The notes beneath the pieces were generated by a model. That model worked only from the letters and a program-made list of their open reading frames with translations. It did not search any database and was not told where the DNA came from. From positions 566,789 to 630,788 of the forward strand of contig MNCI01025357.1 in the NCBI GenBank assembly GCA_015680685.1: a stretch of DNA of 64,000 bases, in the 5' to 3' direction. Source of the DNA: Gnetum montanum. Lineage: Eukaryota > Streptophyta > Gnetopsida > Gnetales > Gnetaceae. Each line of letters begins with the position of its first letter. Positions within the stretch are counted from its first letter, which is position 1. The position numbers and the translations under genes were made by a program. This document shows positions 47,601 to 59,300 of the stretch, in pieces.

Positions 47601-48163
47601 CGCAGGTGAATGGATAGGTGGAGGCTACAAATAAGTCCATCATCAACTTACTGAAGCGGATGCTTAGCAACAGCAAGAGGTGGTGGCATGAGAAGATACT
47701 CTATGTCCTCTGGGCCTATCGAACGACTTGCAGAACTGTGACAAGTAAGACCCCTTACAGTCTCGTTTATGGATCTGAAGCTATGTTACCTCTTGAGTTA
47801 CAGGTACCCTCACTTCGGATGATCCTATCCCACATCGTGAGCGAAGCCTAGAACAACGAATCGTGAGCCATCGACCTCGACTCAGTGGAGGAGGAACGCG
47901 TGCATACATTAAGATGGATGAAGCACTATCAAGACAGCCAGCAGCAAAAACATCTTGCAAACTAGCATCGACGACCAATACAGACAGGAGATCTCGTCCT
48001 TAAGGCCATCCGTGAGCATGTGAGTAAATTCTCAGCCAACTGGGAAGGGCCTTACGTGGTTGCTAAAGCCTTCGAGAATGGAGCTTTCAAACTGGCGGAC
48101 ATGGATGGCAACAAATTCACCAACTCGGTGAACCACATGTACCTCAAGCCATACTACGTCTAA
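44696..48163 (+). pseudogene. pol: pol of element E (RT, RNase H, aRNase H, integrase)
   Basis: RT (open frame 45212-46048): SNIVVVPKKIGGIQMCIDF, SFMDGYFGYNQIRINPEHQ, TFMTPWGTFCYTMMPFGLKN, and YVDNIVVK where the second catalytic D of YxDD is N. RNase H near 46070-46315: VLVYYLSHTL-like, YNEVERNCLTLVFALKRW. aRNase H: LHFDGTSTM-GGS, TNNMVEYEGLLRGL, IWGDSQLVVNKI, HVPRSKNGIADALA. Integrase: GYYWPYMEHD, CDTCQRYENLIH, WGLDLIGPIMPKS, VTNNGP (second D is N), then SVYGSEAMLPLELQ-like text and GPYVVAKAFENGAFKLAD. It ends YLKPYYV with TAA at 48161. TAG stops at 45065 and 47527 replace glutamine codons; F keeps CAG at 62005. Confidence 0.9.
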
Positions 48164-48169
48164 GGTGCA

Positions 48170-48470
48170 ATGATAGCACATGCGATAGTCCACTACGATG
48201 ATAAACTGGTAGCCACGCCGATCAGCATCCGTAATGACGATAAACTAGCAGCATCAAACAGCGTCTGCTACGATGGTAAACTGGCAGCAACAGTCTGCCG
48301 TAATGTAAAACTAGCACTTTTACTCCACTATGACTATAAGCTGGCATCGCGCATCTGCCACAACGTAAAACTAGCGTGTATGGTCCGTTGGGACCTCAAA
48401 CCAACACAATGGTCCATTGGGACCCTAAACTAGCACCCGATCTACCAAGACCTTAAACTGGGTTCGTGTT
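48170..48470 (+). repeat. TAAACTGGC-type array after pol of element E
   Basis: About eight units, e.g. GTCCACTACGATGATAAACTGGTAGC and GTCTGCTACGATGGTAAACTGGCAGC. It starts within ten bases of the pol stop, as in D. Units are more diverged than those in D. Confidence 0.8.
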
Positions 48471-49389
48471 GCATCCTCAACAGGCATCATCATTGAATAT
48501 ACGTTGAACGAAGGAGCATGATACCGGCACGTGGGTGGGACATCGCCACTCCAAGACACAGCTCCCGATGTAAGGAAAACACGGTCTGGGGTGTACACGT
48601 CGTCATTTTCGGTGTCATGCTGACCCTTCAAAGACGTCGTATGATGTCACATGGGCCCTTCGAACCTACCATTGTTATGGCCCACCCCCTAGATGGTAGC
48701 TCCCAAGCCCATTCCTGCTTCTGATGTGCTGACAGTATTGTGGCCTAGCCACAATATTGTTGCACTTCTGTTACCCATCAAGCTTGCGGCTCGCATAGTG
48801 TTCAGCTATGTGGTAGCTGATCCCATAGCTGAACTCAGTGTGCATGCCTTTGGCAGGGATCCCAGTGCATCCGTGCCCCTGGTGCCCTAGGAAATAGCTC
48901 TCTCCGCGAGTAGTGCTACCAAGATCACTGCTGGCCTCCCTGCTTTAAGCATCTCACACCAGCGATGATGCCCAAGGGTAACAATAATGCCAACAGCCCG
49001 CAAGACATTGTCCCCGCAGACGCATCCCTCTACAGTAGCAAAGGCTACAACGTCGCAAAGTGAGTGCCTCGACTAACATGGTTGTTTGAAAGTGCAAATT
49101 CTAGCATGTGCCTAACGCAACTCGCCGATAGGTAGGTCAAGACCCTTTGTGGATGTAATACAGCTCATCCTACGAAGGGGACACCCACCTGTGGGAGGTT
49201 GAAGAACAGCGCCAGCAATAGATGAAAATGCAAATGAGCCCCTCAGAGCACTCCGACGAGGGACTTGAATAAACATCATCTCTACTCTCTGCCTTAACCT
49301 CCGCAGTACCAATGCAACACCCTCGAGCATAGCCAGGTGACATCCCAGTACGCACCGAGCGACAGCCTCAGCATTTCGCCTACTGCAGT
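48471..49389 (+). other. 3' untranslated region of element E
   Basis: No gene is visible. It ends at the F LTR without a polypurine tract (last bases CGCCTACTGCAGT), so the LTR at 49390 is not E's own; E's 3' end is interrupted here. Confidence 0.5.
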
Positions 49390-50779
49390 TGAAACACCAT
49401 AAAATTTTGAGCTTAGTACTTTTCCAAAAAGAATCAAGCTAAGTCACGATGCTTCCTAGCATGACTAAAGCTTGAGAACCCCACAAACAGCTTCAAGCAG
49501 AGTCAAACTCAACGAGGAGCAGTTCCTTGGAACCCACAGACGACGACGACGACATCTACTTTCAGAAATGGCAACTTTGGAGCTCAACATACTTAGTTTT
49601 CACTAAGTATGTATTTCCAGCGTATACACCCAAAATCACGTTTCTAGCGTATACGCCCAGTGTATACGCCTAGCGTATACGCTCAAGATCACAGCTCAGT
49701 GTATACGCCCAGTGTAGACATTCAGTGTACACGCCTCACATGTACACTCAGTAGGTACGACTGATGTATATGCCCAGCACGTAATACCCTAAGATGGCAT
49801 GGAAACAGCACAATAGAGCAAAACTTGCTACAAGGCAACAACTCATACGAATAGAGCAACCATCAGCGTATACGCCCAGTATCCATAGCGTATACGCCCA
49901 GCATATATGCTCAGCAACTATCAACGTATACACCCAGCATCCATAGAGTATACGCTAGCAGACACAGCGTATATGTCCAGCGTATACATCCAACGTCCAC
50001 GACATATATACGCCCAGCATATACGCCCGACATATATGCCCAGAGTTTACGCCCACAAGATATAGTGTATACGCTTAGCGTATACGCCTAGCAGATGTAA
50101 CATGTTGTACACTTATAAATTTTATTCTTTCGCACCCAGTCAACATGCCACGTGTCACCCAAACCGAGTCTAACGTCCAAACCTGTATAAAAACCCTAAT
50201 TTTTCACTAGATAAGAGTCAGTTGGCAATTTTGAGCAAACCAGAGAGAAAAGATGCTAAGAACCAAAGTAGAGAACCTGGTACACTAGATAAACCTGTAC
50301 ACTGAACATATAGCCTCTACGCTATGCCCACAGTTTGAGCCAGCCAACAGTCATCCCTGCATCCACCGGGGCTATTCGTCCACCTTGTGTGAAAGCCACA
50401 ACTACGTTAGACCGGTGCATTGTAACTCTCACTTTGCAATAATATTGCTGCATTTTCTTCCTAAAATTTGTTACAGTTTTGCATCAATTGTTGAATGTTT
50501 ACTGTTTACGTTGTTTTACGTTTATGCTCGGTTTACATCAGTTACGCCGTTTATGCTCTATTTTACATCTTTTACGTCGTTTACGTATAACCCATCGTAT
50601 AGCACCTCGGTGTACGCTTGGGGAAATCCTTACTTGATCCGCGTGCAGACCACTCAAGGTACTCTGCCTTCGTTCATTCCAGCTCGCCCTCAGGTGAAGG
50701 TAGGGTCTTCTGTGCGTGTCCGGTGATCCCTCGGTTTCTGTTTCCTTCCAGCCGGAGATCGACAATTTCGAACGGTACA
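49390..50779 (+). mobile_element. 5' LTR of element F (about 1390 bp)
   Basis: It starts TGAAACACCATAAAATTTTG and ends TCGAACGGTACA, followed by GAAA and the PBS. The TATA-like TATAAAAACC is at 50185. Shared text with the D 3' LTR includes the first 25 bases, ACACGTGTCA/CACGTGTCAC before the TATA box and CAGTTGGC after it. The U3 contains a dense GTATACGC array (49615-50100). No tract precedes it, consistent with a 5' LTR inserted into E. Confidence 0.75.
49615..50100. repeat. GTATACGCCCAGC array in the F LTR
   Basis: The decamer-like unit GCGTATACGCCCA recurs at irregular 10-40 bp intervals, with mutated forms (GTGTATACGCC, ATATATGCCC). The core CGTATACG is its own reverse complement. Confidence 0.85.
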
Positions 50780-50783
50780 GAAA

Positions 50784-50803
50784 TTGGCACTAGAAGGAGA
50801 GCC
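50784..50803 (+). promoter_or_regulatory. Primer-binding site of element F
   Basis: TTGGCACTAGAAGGAGAGCC follows the LTR end by four bases. It differs from the D site at three positions (T/A, G/A and nearby), so both come from one ancestral site near TTGGC-CTAGAAGGAGGGCC. Confidence 0.7.
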
Positions 50804-51550
50804 TCTACCTAAAACTTACTGTGCTTCAGAGCTCTCAGCATCTATGCTGTTGGGTATATGCCGACCCTCTTTTGCAAAATGCCCAACGTTTACGCTGCTT
50901 AGTTTAAAACTCACTGTCTGCAAACTATCCAGCGTCTACGCTGTTGAGCATCTACACTACTCGGTTTAAAACTTACCATTTGCAAGTCTCCTAGCGTCTA
51001 TGCTATTAACCATACGCTGACTCTATCTGCAAAATCCCCAGCATCTACGCTGTCCAATATACGCCACACACACGCTACGCTATAGACTTTGTCTACGCTG
51101 CACACAGAATTCTGTTTACGCTGTTAACATATACGCTGCACGCTTTACGCTACAGACTTTCCCTACGCTGTGCATAAGACCCTATTACACTGCTAACATA
51201 TTTACTTTGTACGCTGACTTTGTCTCTGTGGTTCAATATATGCTGCACACTCTACATCGTAGACTCGTTTACGCTGCCGTCTAGTATACGCTACACTCCG
51301 TACGCTGTAAACCCTGTTTACGCCATACACAGACGCTGTTTACGCTACTTAGCGTATACGCTACACACTCTATGCCATAGATTCTCTATGTTGACACTCT
51401 ACGCTGTCTACGCTGTCACTATACGCTGGTCGTTGAAGCCTATACGTTGAGACCCAGTCTATACGCTGTACGCCACCGACGTAGGTTTACGCTGCACTAA
51501 GTACACTAATTCCATATCCCTTCACTGGGTCATATTCTCAACTGTTCATC
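50804..51550 (+). repeat. Leader of element F with TACGCTG-rich repeats
   Basis: This is non-coding. Between about 50880 and 51490 the words TCTACGCTGTT, ATATACGCTGCACAC and GTTTACGCTG recur in short, imperfect units. It occupies the same place as the different repeat set in D's leader. Confidence 0.75.
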
Positions 51551-54402
51551 ATGAACACCGCAAACACCACCGCTACAACCACCCAGGTCACAGACCTTGT
51601 AGGAACCATGGCTGTTCAATAACTTGTGGTACAACCCACAGTGGGGCCTTGCCGTTCTCTTAGATTGCAAGGGAGGAACCCATCATCCAACATCATAACT
51701 CAAGACCAGTACAACTTCATATGCGTGAAAATACAAGCCAGCCTAGTTGTGGACCGAGCCGAAATAGAAATTAAGAGAAAATACGAAATTTTCTATAGGG
51801 CAGGGTAAGAGTTCATTCCTTCCCCATACGATATCATCCCCCTTCCAGAGCCTTACTCTGAGCTCATCACACACCTCCTCCTGCAAAGGAGCCAATCGCT
51901 AGATCAGCCTGTAGTAAATCCTCAACTGGAAGAGGAGGATGAGTTCACTGCCCAATCTGAACATGAAAATGTGTACCATACGCTTAGTCCACAAACCTAT
52001 GTCAACCCCATGTTTCATCTAGGCACAGGGGAAATTACGTCCCTCCAACCCCTTAAATTCACCCAAGCACAAATACCTCCACCAGAAACATCCGCACTTG
52101 TTCATATTCCTCCCGCAACCAACCCACAACTCAATACACTCCCTCTTGCTATTCTTCCCGCTGCAACCGTAGGACCATCTTCGCAAGTACCACCCCCTCA
52201 AAATAACGTCGGAGCAACCCTCCCGCCCCGAGTGATCGGGATGCCACATGTGATACCTGCATCTATGTCTGCTCATTATATTCCCTGTATCCAAACTCAC
52301 AGAGCCCCTTTCACCACTGCAACCCAATAAGTTCAGGGGGTTCCTACACAAAACATGACTGAGAAATGGGCAGCGATGGGTGCTCAATCACACCAACCCC
52401 CTCACTATAACATACCACCTCACATGATTCCATCGGCCAACATTCCTCAAGGACAACCGCAACAACAACAACCCCTTGCCTACAATGTGCCACCCCTAGT
52501 ACCACCCGCTATAAATATCCCTCCAGTACAACCTCCAACTACACAAATGTCTACCTTCCAACCCACCACCCAACAATCTAACATGTACACTTTACAACAC
52601 TCCAAAGTTGCTATCTCACCTAGCATCCAAGACTGGGCTGACACTAGAAAACTAATGCAGGAACTAACCGATGAGGTCAAACACCTTAAGACAGTCGCTG
52701 ACGAAGAGTTGAAGGTAGTAGATTTTTATCACAATGATCCTATCAGCTCTTCGGTTCTGCCCCTAACATTACCCAAGGGTGTATCATTGCCTACGCTAAC
52801 TAAATATAATGAGGAGACAGACCCCAATGCTCATCTTATAACATTTAGACTAGAATGCGCATTACTCCAGGCGTGGCCACATGCCATTTTGCAAGTGTTC
52901 CCTATGTCCCTCGTAGGGAGAGCACTTGATTGGTATTGGGCCTTGCCGAGAAACTCGATATTTTTCCTAGAGGAGTTGTTACATAAATTCATTACCAGGT
53001 TCAAGTATAACTTGAAACCTGAAGTGACACTTGATAGCCTTATATAGGTCAAATAAGCACCTCTAGAACCTGTACAAAAATTCATCCAAAGGTGGAGTAC
53101 TGCTCTCAATGAGCTCCATGAGCCAATCCCAGAGACGTACCTCCTCACCATTCTAAAGGGGGCTATTAATGACTTTTTCAAATCCAAGTTATATTATCTC
53201 AATGCACGTAACCTTAATCAAGCCTTTGTATAGATTAAAAATATAGAGGAGACGACCCAAAATAGCCACGATCCTGCATATTTAGCCTTTAAGAATCAAC
53301 ACAATAAGAAAGATAAAGAAAAGGCTAAAACAACTATAGCGGCAATAGCGGAAATGCAACAAGCAAATGTGGCACAACAAAGCAAACCGCCGATGGCCCC
53401 TACTAATTATACTAAACCCACTCCCGCAACCGCACCAGAATCGTCCTCATCACAGAACCTAACACCAAATCGTACGAGAAACTTTGAGAGCAAAGAACCT
53501 CCCAATGTACGCCACTGCCTATGAAGCCATCCCAGCTATTCGACCAACTCCTGAAGGCTGGATTAATGAAACACAAATAGTTATCCCCTGCTTCCATCCA
53601 GAGACATGATCGGTTCTGTCAACTGGTTCAAATCCCAAGCTTAGCAACGCCAGATGAGCCCCCAATACCCAAAGGTTTTAGGATAGACCATTTTTGTGAC
53701 TATCACCAACGTAATGGGCATGGCATGAATTACTGTTTTACCCTGAAACAAGAAATACAACGAATGATCAACGGAGGTCAAATCACTTTTGATGAGGCCA
53801 ACTCGGTCCAACCGCAGAATCAGGCCATGGGTGTGTATAAAGATCCTCTAAATGCCAAAGAGGCACCGTATGTTATTAACACAATCTACCTAGATAACGA
53901 ACCTGAAACACCTAGCATTAACACTATTTACTCTGACCATGAACAAAAAATGCCTAACAAGCCATTTGTAGTGCATATTCCTCCCACTGCATCAACATCC
54001 ATGCCTCAACCATCATATGCCCCACATCAGCCATATGTCATCCAAATGCCCCTCGCCGTAGCGACTTCTAACATCCCGGCACGTGAAAAACCATACGTAG
54101 TGCATATCCATCTCGCCGCTACTACCACAAATTCACAAACACCTCCTATTCAGCTTACCCCTTATGTAGTTGGAGTACAACCTGCGGTAGCAGCAATGGA
54201 GGTACAACCTCCACCGAGACCAACTCCATATGTCGTTAGGACACCTGAAAGTCCTAATGATTACCAATCCTCCGCCTCGCAAACACAAGACAAACCCAGT
54301 CCTTATGTCATCAAGGTGCCCAGCCAGCCTGGCGCTCAAATGCATGTGACTATCAAAATGCAACCTCGTCCAACTCCGTACATAGTACGAATCCCAAAAT
54401 AG
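51551..54402 (+). pseudogene. gag: gag of element F
   Basis: ATG at 51551 opens MNTANTTATTTQVTDLVGTM. A long P/Q/T-rich N-terminal part precedes the capsid domain at about 52760-53240: VSLPTLTKYNEETDPNAHLI, MSLVGRALDWYWALPRN, FKYNLKPEVTLDSLI, FIQRWSTALNELHEPIPE, FFKSKLYYLNARN. After a frameshift near 53500 it resumes with FCDYHQRNGHGMNYCFTLK, a zinc-knuckle-like segment that here keeps its last Cys. The tail repeats PYVVHIP-type units at least seven times to the TAG at 54400. Nearly all stops are single C-to-T changes (TAA or TAG for CAA or CAG). Confidence 0.85.
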
Positions 54403-55733
54403 CCTGAGGCTCTAAAGCCAACTCCACCCCCATGCCACACACGAGAACGCTTAGTGGATAAGCTTACGCACGAACGCTTGGAGAAGGAGCATCAACGATT
54501 AGCTGTAGGACCTCCTAAACCTACCCCATTGAACGCAGTACTCATGACACCACCTAACCATAAACCAGACACAAGCCATGAGGGTGAACCATCCAGAAAA
54601 AAAGATACATCTAAATCAACGATTTCGAGCAAAAACGACAAACCAACGATGCACAAAATAAACATGCGCCCAACAGTAGAGACCTAGCAACAGCCCTAAC
54701 ACAAGTCACACAAGCACTCAAACAAAAGAATACTTCACTGAGCTTATATGACTTAGTTTTAACATCCCAAACACATCGTGAAGCTTTGGTGCGCATGTTA
54801 ACATCTATCCCAGTAAACGAGGACTTGCCTCCAAATGAACCTTCGATTCATGCGGTAATGTACTCGCCTCAAAGGTCAACTTCCAAGCCATTAAGCTTCC
54901 ATAATGACAACATCAAGTTGGATGAAAAAACAAGAGAAGTAACAACAGCCCCTATGTTCATAACAATACGGGTAAACCAATTCAAGATACATAGGGTCCA
55001 TGTAGATGATGGAGCTGCCACAAACGTAGTCCCATATCCCATCATCAAACAACTCAGTCTTACAGAGCTAATCAGACCAACTACCACCACATGCTTGAAA
55101 TCATTCAGCGGGTCGCACGTGATAGTTAAAGGCACCGTAACTTTAGACTTCATAGCAAGGGACCAATTCCCCACATCCGCCGACTTCGTAGTAATCGATG
55201 AAATGCCAGGATTCAACCTAATATTAGGAAGGCCCTGGTTAGCCCAACTGAAAGCAGTCTCATCCCCTATACACCAAGTGATTCATCTGCCTTATGAAGG
55301 TGGTGAAATCATCTAACACGAGGAGGCTGCTACACCCACCATTTCATCGTACATAGACACAGACCAAGGCTCAGAGGTTAAGCTTGAAGAGCCTAGACAA
55401 CATGACGTAAATGAACAACAACTAGTAGGCGATAATCCTTTAAACATAGAAGAAAACCCACCCAAAACAGAAATACCTGGGCCTGACATTGTACATACGC
55501 AGCCTTACTCAGACACTACAACTAACATAGAAACCATGATACATGCAGAAGTGCAAGAAAATACCAACGCGGGAACAATTTCATCAGATATCCCTTGGGC
55601 TGAATTACCATTCAACGTGATCAATGAAGGGGACCTTGAATATAGAATCATACCCGCTAACACATCACCTAACGTCAAAATGAAAAAAATCAAAAATTAC
55701 TTAACCAATAAAACAGCAAATCGTCTGAAATGA
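54403..55733 (+). pseudogene. pro: Protease of element F
   Basis: After one frameshift near 54690 the frame reads LSLYDLVLTSQTHREALVRM, HRVHVDDGAATNVVPYPII (active-site strand, DDG), GSHVIVKGTVTLDFIA, MPGFNLILGRPWLAQL and HQVIHLPYEGGEII. One TAA follows at 55314. The rest is an acidic linker ending ELPFNVINEGDLEY and IKNYLTNKTANRLK, stop at 55731. RT does not follow in frame; the next 5.9 kb hold arrays and the antisense gene. Confidence 0.85.
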
Positions 55734-55734
55734 C

Positions 55735-56025
55735 GATAAACTACAACTAGTCCAGGATGACATTAAACTATCATGTCCGCAATGACATAAAACTAGCCAT
55801 GATTAGAAATGGTCGGTCAACCGAGAAATCCACCCGTGTCATTCGAAATGTCCCTTGCTTAGGTTGGGGGCTAAAATGGCCTTAAACTAGTGCGAATCTA
55901 GCCCGAAATGGCCTTAAACTAGTGCAAATCTTGCCCAAAATGGCCTTAAACTAGTGCGAATCTTGCCCAAAATGGCCTTAAACTAGTGCGAATCTAGCCC
56001 GAAATGGCCTTAAACTAGATTATCC
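55735..56025 (+). repeat. GGCCTTAAACTAG array after pro in F
   Basis: From 55871 to 56020 a 32-bp unit, GAAATGGCCTTAAACTAGTG plus CGAATCTAGCCC, is repeated four and a half times with only one or two changes. Before it, 55735-55830 has looser units with ATGACATAAAACTAGCC. The near-identity suggests recent expansion. Confidence 0.9.
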
Positions 56026-56331
56026 TCTTATACTTTGTTTTCCTCTCCAATTCCGGCTCACTATTCAAATTTACGCTTGCATTACCATGTTGTCAATAAC
56101 AATTTTTGTGATTATCTTTCGACTTATAATTACATCCACACATTACACTTAAACCACAAAACAAACCAAAACATTTTACATTGTCATGTCGTGTTTGCAA
56201 TTAAACTCAAAATCAACAAAATTTTTTATATATACATGAAATGATGTACAAGTACAAGAGTTAACTGGTTTCATTCACCTCAATTTACAATTCCTGTATA
56301 AATTTGAGTAAAAAAAACTAAAAACTAAAAA
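56026..56331. other. AT-rich spacer downstream of the antisense gene in F
   Basis: About 300 bases of AT-rich, non-coding sequence between the array and the stop codon of the antisense gene. On the minus strand it would be the 3' UTR of that gene. No firm poly(A) signal is visible. Confidence 0.4.
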
Positions 56332-59300
56332 CTAAACAACTGGGATGGAAGGGTCATCCCCTTTAGACCCGCTGGCATCATGGGCCCCCGCTCCACTGGG
56401 GCCAGCTTCTTGGACATCATCATCACCTTGATCCTAAAAATACAAAAGAAACAATCAACATATGGACAAAAGAAAAAACCTTCAAACATCATTTAGTGAA
56501 CCGATGTCATAACAAAAAAATGCTTACCATAGGGGATCCCCCTAAGCTGAATTCCAGTCGGCAAAGGATTTCCTCTTCGGAGACACTGATCCAAACAGTC
56601 CCATCAAGGCCTAGGTCGACATCTACCAAAGCCTTCCCCTTGTCAACAACTGACCAGGTAGGATGCTTTAGAGGGAATTTACCCACAGACACTTCCCCAG
56701 AAGTAGTCGTGATCACCCTTGTAGGCGATTCCATCTCGACAGTTGTGTTTTAAGCAAAGGTATCGAATGCAGAGCGTAGACCCAAACCCTCCACAAACAT
56801 TTCCAGTTGACGCTTTTCAATGGATACTTCCTTCAGCGATTTCTTATAATGATGTTTATGGTTCTTTTCATCCTAACCCCATTTGCGTACCTTGGAAGCG
56901 AAAGCTTTCCAATCTTGACACTTGAGGTTCAGTAGATCTATTTGGGCCTTACGCTCTACTAGTCTCTGTGTCAGTGACGCGTGGTGGTTAAGCAGATTCC
57001 AGTACCTGATATACGTGACCTCGAAAGTCTGCCACGAGCGATCACCACTTAGTTTAGCAGAGGTGAACTCATATCGAGCCTTGAAATCATCACGCTCAAC
57101 TGACAACTTGGAAACTTCCTTCTCCTTTGCTTGAATTTGTAACCACAACTATTCGATGGAATGCCTACAGGTCCACAACGATTTGGCGTTGTGAACGAGA
57201 CCTTCTACCACCTCCTCATAAACTAGCCTTGGTACCTGCTCAACTTCTGGGGATAGTATGGGCAAACTCTCTATGCTAACTATCTCAAAAGGATCCCACC
57301 TCAGTTTAGCACCTATGCACATGAAAAGAACAAACGCTAAAATGACAAAACCAGGGTGTGAAACTCTAAAGCTGCAAGAGACTTCAAATATTTGTACCTA
57401 TTTCAGGGTGGGCTTCCTAAATGCGCTCAACAACTTCCTCAGCGATACCAGCCACAAAATCCATTTTACTTGGCATCTCTGTCCAAGTAAATAGCCCACA
57501 AGTGCGAGACGAACTAACCTCTACAGTCCTTTCAAGGGGAACCGTTTTCATGGGCACGTCCAACCGCATCGTTCTGGTTTCACTACCTTCGTCTAGTAAT
57601 GATGAAAACATAAAATTAAAATACCATAAAACAACAACTCAAAAAGTAACATAATAGAATAACAAAATAAAAGAAAACATACCATGTTCTTTGTCCCCTT
57701 CTGGAGGTTCGCCTAAGTCCAGTTTTCCCTTAAGAAAGGTGCTGAACATTTCATCAACACCATTCTGATCATCTACCAGTTCAGTCTCTATAGTTTCTTT
57801 CCTTAGTTCTTCCATCCCTCCCGCTTGATCTTTACCCACATCCTCCTCCTCAGTCATTAGCTCCGTGGTAGCCTCCTCTTCAATGATGGTCTCCAATTCC
57901 TGCCTCCTCACTTCTCAAGTCAAGTCTGAAGGCATCAGTGGCACGTAAGTGGTCAAAATAAAAATTATGAATAAGACGAAAATGATAAAGCAACAAGTGT
58001 ATTAAGTTTACTTACCTCGAGCAGGCATCTTGAACCGTATACGCTTAACCCGTGGCTTGTCCACATTTGAGGTCTCCTCGGTTGAACGTTCACGCTTTGT
58101 CAGCTTCGACTTGGCCTTGCCAATGGTCTCTTTGATGACCCGTTCTGCTCTTTTCACAATATAAGGCACGTCGTCCGGCTCCAATCCCAAACTATCATGT
58201 GTGTGGATTGAGGTACCATATGACCCCCCTGTCATGATAGATACGAATTCATCAATTCCCTCGGGCGCATCTTGGGACTTGGCTGTTTCAAACAAGTGGA
58301 TGATCCACGGGCGGGATAATTGACCTTGATCCCGTAGAACATACTTATTGTCTGCTCGAACTATTAGAAACTCAGCTAAGCGGCAAAGATAACTGGCAAA
58401 GAATGCAAAGGTAAAGTGGGACTACACCTCGACATTTGAGTGTAATCGCACTATCTCCTTATGCAGGCCCGACAACAAAAATTGGGCCCAGTTATAACAC
58501 ATTCTGGTTTCTAGGACAGTTCGCATAATACGCATAGCCTCAACACCAAGACTCCGCACCTGGGAAAGGGATTTAGGGAATACCCGTGCCCTAAATAGGG
58601 GATATAGCTCATTCACTTCCTCAACCTTTGACTTCCCCTGCATAGGAAATCCCTTAGCACCCTTGGTAACGCCCAACCAGTCCTCTAATTCACGAACCGT
58701 ATGGAGCCCTTTATGAGCCCTATCTAAAACTACACTTATATCATCAACCGGTACACCAAACAGGTTCGAAAATAATTTAGGCGACAGATGTAAAACTATC
58801 TTAACACCCTTAATCTCGGTGTTGTAGTAAGAGATAGACTCGCCGAAGGAATCCATGATCCCGATCATTTCTGCTATCGACACATCAGGGCTCGGGGTCG
58901 TAAAGAGCTCCATAAGGCCGACATCATTTAAACAACAAACGATAGATGGCGAGGCATGAGTGCGCAATCATTTTGGAGTCTTACTGACCTCCCCAAACTT
59001 CATTGACAGGGTAGTCTCAATTCGTCCGGTTGTGACAAGGTCCCCACTAGGAGGGACATCAACTGTAAATACAATTTGAAATCATCATATCAGTATAACC
59101 CTCGGCAGTTGAACAAACACATTAACACATCTAGAAAATATTGTCATTTACCTTCAGTTGTGGACTTAGATGTGCTACCCAAGTCAGAGTCATAAGGAAA
59201 AATTGGTCCCTTATGCAACCAATCTCCATGTAACCATCCACGAGCTTTGCACAGTGCAAACGCTCTAGAGAACCGTTTGTGAAAGTGGACAATATCACCC

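Larger units (their letters stand above)
41330..49389 (+). mobile_element. Element E: Tat/Ogre-type element lacking 5' LTR, gag and pro
   Basis: It contains the antisense gene (minus strand), pol (plus strand), a 3' array and a 3' spacer. It is cut on the left by the D 3' LTR and on the right by the F 5' LTR. Its missing parts may lie beyond the insertions or be deleted. Confidence 0.65.

Noticed and set aside
49390-50779. LTR at 49390 as the 3' LTR of element E
   Set aside because: No polypurine tract precedes it, and a PBS and full gag-pro follow, so it is F's 5' LTR.
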